64,000 nucleotides of DNA, from positions 323,501 to 387,500 of the forward strand of contig JAODUO010000432.1 of assembly GCA_025642075.2 (NCBI GenBank). Reading direction: 5' to 3'. This document shows, piece after piece, positions 59,341-64,000 of this stretch. The notes below the pieces were generated by a model. The model was given only the letters and a program-made list of their open reading frames with translations. It made no database searches and was not told where the DNA came from. Both the position numbers and the translations under genes were made by a program. The DNA is from Ridgeia piscesae (taxonomy: Eukaryota > Annelida > Polychaeta > Sabellida > Siboglinidae). Numbering within the stretch: position 1 is the first letter of the stretch; the number at the start of each line of letters is the position of its first letter.

Positions 59341-62300
59341 AGAGTCCATTGGAAAAGTAAAATTAATAGACAGAGGATCTTGAAAGAATGGAGAGAAGAT
59401 GTTTGCAATCAGATAAAGTATTGTAGCCCCTCATTTTGAAAATGATGAAAAGAAGCTTGGCACTAGGTTAAATGTTTTGTGGAGCAAACTAGCTAGCACT
59501 CAAAAGAAACAGTTTCTCGATGCATTCTGGATCTTCTTGGAAATGTCTCAGGCTAGCAGTCCACTGGCGTCACACACTCGCGACTTACAGAGTCCAGATG
59601 ATGGATCTAATGCCAAATGAGACAGAAAACTGACCGGCATAAATAACTAATCTTGCAGTTAATGTTTGTTCTGCGCCTGTGCGTTAAGCGATTCTTGAAG
59701 CGCAGACGGTCGCCGACGGTCACGGGTGTTACCTCTGACAAACTAAATCAAGAATTTTACAGCCAAGGCGTCAGAGTGCATATAAAGTTGACCACAAAAA
59801 TGTCAACACAGACGCAAAAATGTCAACACTGGTGAAGAGTGGGTGGTGTGTGTATGTTGGATTATTCAAGTTATTCTCATTTGTGATTCCAGTGTCTTCA
59901 GGCATAGTCTTGTGATAGCCGATGTAGTCATGACTTCCTCTGTATAATTTCCTGCCTTGCCTTACCTTTGAAGAGAACTGGTTTCACCAAAATTATCATT
60001 TCAGTTATGAATTTGAGAGAGGCTGTATGCTTTTAAGGCAGAGTTTGGGCAACTGGATTGTCTTTTTAGGCCGTCAGCATGTATAGCTTATTAACTAAAT
60101 TAATTAATAAAATTATTATTTTAAATATACATATATAATAGATTGTAAGGTCAATTGATATGTGAAAATATGTAAAGTCATGTACCAGATGAATTATGAT
60201 GAATACTCTATTAGCTAGTTAATTATAGTCAAAACAGAGAGAAATGGTTGGTGAACAGAAGATAGCTTGCACAATGATGATATTTTTGAAATTTTTGTTA
60301 CTTTCTAAACATACCAATTGAATAATGTTCACCTTGGACATATGCATAAAGTCACACGATGTCAGCGTGGCAGACATTCCAAACTGTCACGAATCACACA
60401 GCACTAGCAGCTACACTCTGGAACAGTGGTGTTTGTCGGTGTTTGTCGGTGTTTGTTGAAGTGCAGCCAACCCTAGTATTGGGTTTCCACACACTCTGCA
60501 ATTTCAGATTGTTAGCCACCGACAAGCGATATAATTACACGTGACTAGGAACCATTATCATCATCTGGGCCGATTGTACACGAGGGAATTCCACCGGTAT
60601 CACATCCTTACAATCACTTGACCTTACAATCTATTATATACAGTATGTATATTTAAATTAATAATTTGATAACCGAGGTATCAATGGATTATCAAACATT
60701 TGTTTAAATGCTTCCACACACATTAAGGAAAATATATTTTATAGATTTGCGTGACAAGTGAAATTTACCTGGGGGCTATCGTAGGAACAGGTAAGTCTAT
60801 ACTGCGGGTGCCGTATTGATTTCCCGTGCCATTGAACAACCGCTCCATAATTATCTCGGACGGGTAAAGGAATATAGGGGAGAGATTTCTGAGGTAAGCG
60901 AAGCTGTGGTATCTCTATCAGTGTTAGATGTCTTGTCCTCACAACACCAGTGACTATGGCGTCTTGCCAGATAATGTAGCTGTGGTTTCTTTGACAGGCC
61001 TACTACTGGTTACCCACTGATATATCATATCGCGTGTCAACGTGTGTTTAATACACCATGCCTCAGGGCTGGATTTATCAGCTCCTTTCCGCTAAACTAT
61101 TTCTTTGTCATCAAGTTTCGCATTTCAGTGGGTGTCGCCGAGTGAGTTGATGTTGTTTGCTTGCGGAGATGGCGAACGTAAAATTAACTTTGTTGCGTTA
61201 AACTTGAGAAGATGTATTGTATTTCCATGGATGCTGATAAAAATTCATTATATGCAGGGCTTTGTCATTGGGGCTATCTTATCAAGATCTTCGGAACAAC
61301 TGTTGATGGCTGGTAGCGTAGTTATCAGGCAGGAGTTAGCAGTCGACTGTTAAATTGACTTTGATGTAATTAATTATGCATGAATAATATATATCTGCGC
61401 TGCTAAAGCTAGCATGATTAAATCATTTTTTATTTCCTGGTACGAGTAGCCAGCAGAAACTCCAAACAGCTGTTTTCTGGGGGCCAAATGGCCAATAAAC
61501 ATGTCAACCGTGGGATGGCAGTTGAGTAGGGTACCGATTGAAGTGCCAGGAACCTATGGCTGCGGATGTGCTGTGGGCCCCGGACAGATGAATTTAATCA
61601 TGTTGGGCAACTTGAACGTATTATGGTTGAGTCGTTTTGTCGCTGTTTACACAGCGCATTAGCTACGAGAAGAAGACCAATAAAAGCAATTTCAACACCC
61701 CTTCTCATATTGCATATTTCTGCCAGTCTACCATATTGGAGACTGGCTGTCTGGTGTCTGGCTAAGTCACCTGTGAGGCTGGTTCATCCGGCTGCAGTTT
61801 AAAGTATTTAACAGCAACTACGGTTTCAGACTGTCAGTGTACATGGTGAAGTTTCTTTTTGATACATTTGAAGTTTTTAGTGGTATATCCATACCCACAA
61901 TCGAATGGCTTCGCTTGTAAATTGTTCAAGTGTTTAGTTGTCCGGTTTTAAAGGTCATATATTCAACTTCAGACTTTCAGAGTTCCTACTAGGTGAGACA
62001 TTGGTCAGTCATCCAAATGAGGGATGTGTCCAGTAAGACTGTCCAGTAGACTCACTTTTAAGTGTGACTCGACTTGTTTCTGTGTAATAAGAAATGAGTC
62101 CCTGTTTTTGTCCAAGCTCTGAGATTTAAACATAGAGGGACAGTTGCTTTTTCATTAGCACCTATTGCTGTGAACTGATGAGAGGTGTGTGTGACAGCAA
62201 TGCTATGGGACATCTGCTAGGCATTGTGACATGTGGTGATTTCAGGGTGAGTTAATGACTCCTGTGAGTTGATATATGACCAGGGTTAGTTTATTTTGTC

Positions 62301-64000
62301 AGTGGGAATAAAATTATAGCTTTGGTCAAGCTCAGGGTGGCTTTGTTGATTGCCCTCATTTGTAGCAGTTTGGGAGCTTGGAGTGCCCCTTGATGAATGA
62401 GGGGGTGTTTTATTTGGGCATGGAGGGGTGAACAAATGAAGCCAGTAGCTGTTAAAATTAGGCAGAGACAGGAATTACTGTCACAAGTTTGTTTGGAACA
62501 AACAGGTTTGATCCACTAAAGTGAGGAATGTGTTTGTACTCTAGTTTAGGAGTAATTATCAGGTCGTGTGAGACAGTTACATAATCCCCCCTGGGTGTGA
62601 TATGTCACAGCTGCTTGTGTGGTCAAGTCAAATGGGGGTTTACAATACATTGCAAGCAGTGAGTGGTCACTGGTAGTCAAGCCAAATGGGTTTACAACCT
62701 ACTACTGGTCAGTGCAGTTTGTCTGTGGTCATTCCAAGTCTCAGTGGACATTTATTTATATTGGGCACCTCTAATGTGGCCTAAACTGACTGGTTTGGTT
62801 GTTGGGTCAGTCTTTGGGGCCATCTCAAAATCTGCCTGTAAGGCAGCAAACAGGAACTGTGGTTATTGTATGAGTTGTGTGGTTTATAAGATCCCGCACA
62901 AACATTGTTGTCTATTATTTGGTTATATATCCAGTGAAAAGGCATTCGTTCGAACTATTCCCTCCAATTTTTGAGCAGACCCCTTATGTGACCCCCAAAA
63001 TATTCCCCTGTTACTGGGCTTTCACTGGAGGTCCCAGTTACCCTGCGGGAAGGAACTCATAAACTGAGAGGGAGCTTAGCCGCCTCACTTTGATAGACCA
63101 TTATCTAGACCAGTGGGACTAAATGATCCCTCCCCAGGGATCCTCCACTAATTGCTTGGCAGCTGCTTTGTAAGTAACTCCACCAGGGGGCAGTAGAATA
63201 GTTCAAAGGTCAATGAACCATGGGTTGCGTTAGGCTAGATTTTTTACTGGGATTTTATATTACTAGTTAATGTTTTAATCAAATTAAAAGTAGTATCCAT
63301 TAATGTTTGTTCAAAATTGTTTGCTCTCTTATTATTAAATATGTACTGAGCACTAAGTAAGTGTAAGACAAATTTCTCATAAAAATTTTGTTTACCACAT
63401 TCGACAAACTAATTATTTGTATAAATAATAGGAATTTATATAGCTTTCACAAGAAATAAAATGCTCTGAAGTGCTTGATACAAAATGCAGAACATTTGTA
63501 TTGATACAATTTTTGTAAAGTAAAAAGTGTACAATAATAAGTAGGGTTATAACAACCAGAAGTGAGTTGTTTTATTTGACAACATCCGTGTTGAGATGTC
63601 CCCTCAACTTGGTAGGGGAAAGTGCTGCAATTGTGGGTGGTTTCTGTCTAAGCCATGAATGAGGTCCCTCTGAGTCTTGCTAATGGGAATCTTATCACCT
63701 TATTTCAATAGATAAGATATTATCTGGAAATGAGAGTAATGGTTTGGAACCTCAAAAACTGGTTTCTGTTTACAGTGAAGGCCCTGGTCAGATGGCCAGA
63801 TGGGGTTGGTTTATTCCCCCTGGCCCCCTGGAGTAGTCATTCTCTATAATTATTTTGGTGGCCACAGGTGTTTTAAGATTGTTTAGATTAAAATAGATGT
63901 CAACTGTTTTCAGAACTATTTGCTGCACTGGTAGAATATGTTGAAAATAATGTATAGGGATATATTGTTTATTTTATGAAAGTACAGGAATTCGCATATA
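59341..64000 (+). other. Right part of the probable intron, no firm exon
   Basis: CpG-poor (about 1 in 60001-60300), with a three-fold 10-bp repeat GTGTTTGTCG at about 60429-60458. A good acceptor-like TTTCGCATTTCAG|TGGG lies at 61130, followed by an open frame to 61353 with no recognisable domain. Frames at 62663-62974 and others are not recognised. The partner exon of 34370-34472 was not found. Confidence 0.35.

Noticed and set aside
57339..59408. 689-codon minus-strand open frame, Ser/Cys/Leu-rich
   Set aside because: All three minus frames are open over the same minisatellite, unit lengths vary and shift frame, and no domain or splice context is present.

Overview
The window is animal nuclear DNA, most likely from a marine or other aquatic invertebrate. 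It is AT-leaning and full of microsatellites and minisatellites. It carries non-LTR and Ty3/gypsy retrotransposon relics and hAT-like non-autonomous elements, has one eukaryotic tRNA gene with internal A and B boxes, and shows eukaryotic splice-donor consensus sites. No bacterial operon, CRISPR array or phage gene was seen. The species cannot be fixed from the sequence alone.

Layout. 0.4-3.2 kb is a nest of DNA transposons, one inside another, one with a perfect 8-bp target duplication. 3.2-6.2 kb is CpG-rich unique sequence with three perfect TGACGTCA sites and a TCTTCTGCGTCC-type minisatellite. 6.2-9.1 kb holds a long TATG microsatellite, then repeated copies of the same transposon family with a 435-bp MITE inserted in one of them. 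9.3-10.8 kb has a 52-bp tandem repeat and degraded LINE pieces (3' end, endonuclease, C-terminal tail). 11.4-21.2 kb holds a two-copy interspersed repeat, a tRNA-Val(CAC) gene on the minus strand, several very long simple repeats, a 50-bp palindrome, a LINE 3' tail and an 18-bp minisatellite. 21.7-25.6 kb is a heavily damaged Ty3/gypsy element on the minus strand. Its LTR end, primer-binding site, gag, protease, RT, RNase H and integrase can all be traced, with deletions and rearrangements. 26.5-27.3 kb is a complete 779-bp hAT-type element with an 8-bp target duplication. 27.6-30.2 kb is a 31-bp satellite array of about 80 copies.

34.0-35.0 kb is the most gene-like place. A CpG-rich, promoter-like segment with an exact PBX-MEIS/PREP decamer and an octamer site leads into a short plus-strand ATG exon. 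That exon encodes a signal peptide and ends in a phase-1 consensus donor (AG|GTAAGT). CpG density then falls sharply and stays low to the window end, as expected of a methylated invertebrate gene body, so 34.5-64 kb is best read as one very long first intron. Two more signal-peptide-like ATG segments with possible donors lie inside it (41.85 and 51.09 kb), plus a 1.9-kb minisatellite at 57.5-59.3 kb.

Most long open frames are artefacts of tandem repeats without stop codons. I found no undescribed multi-gene system. The strongest items are the nested transposons with an internal empty-site control, the rearranged Ty3/gypsy element, and the promoter/first exon/CpG transition.
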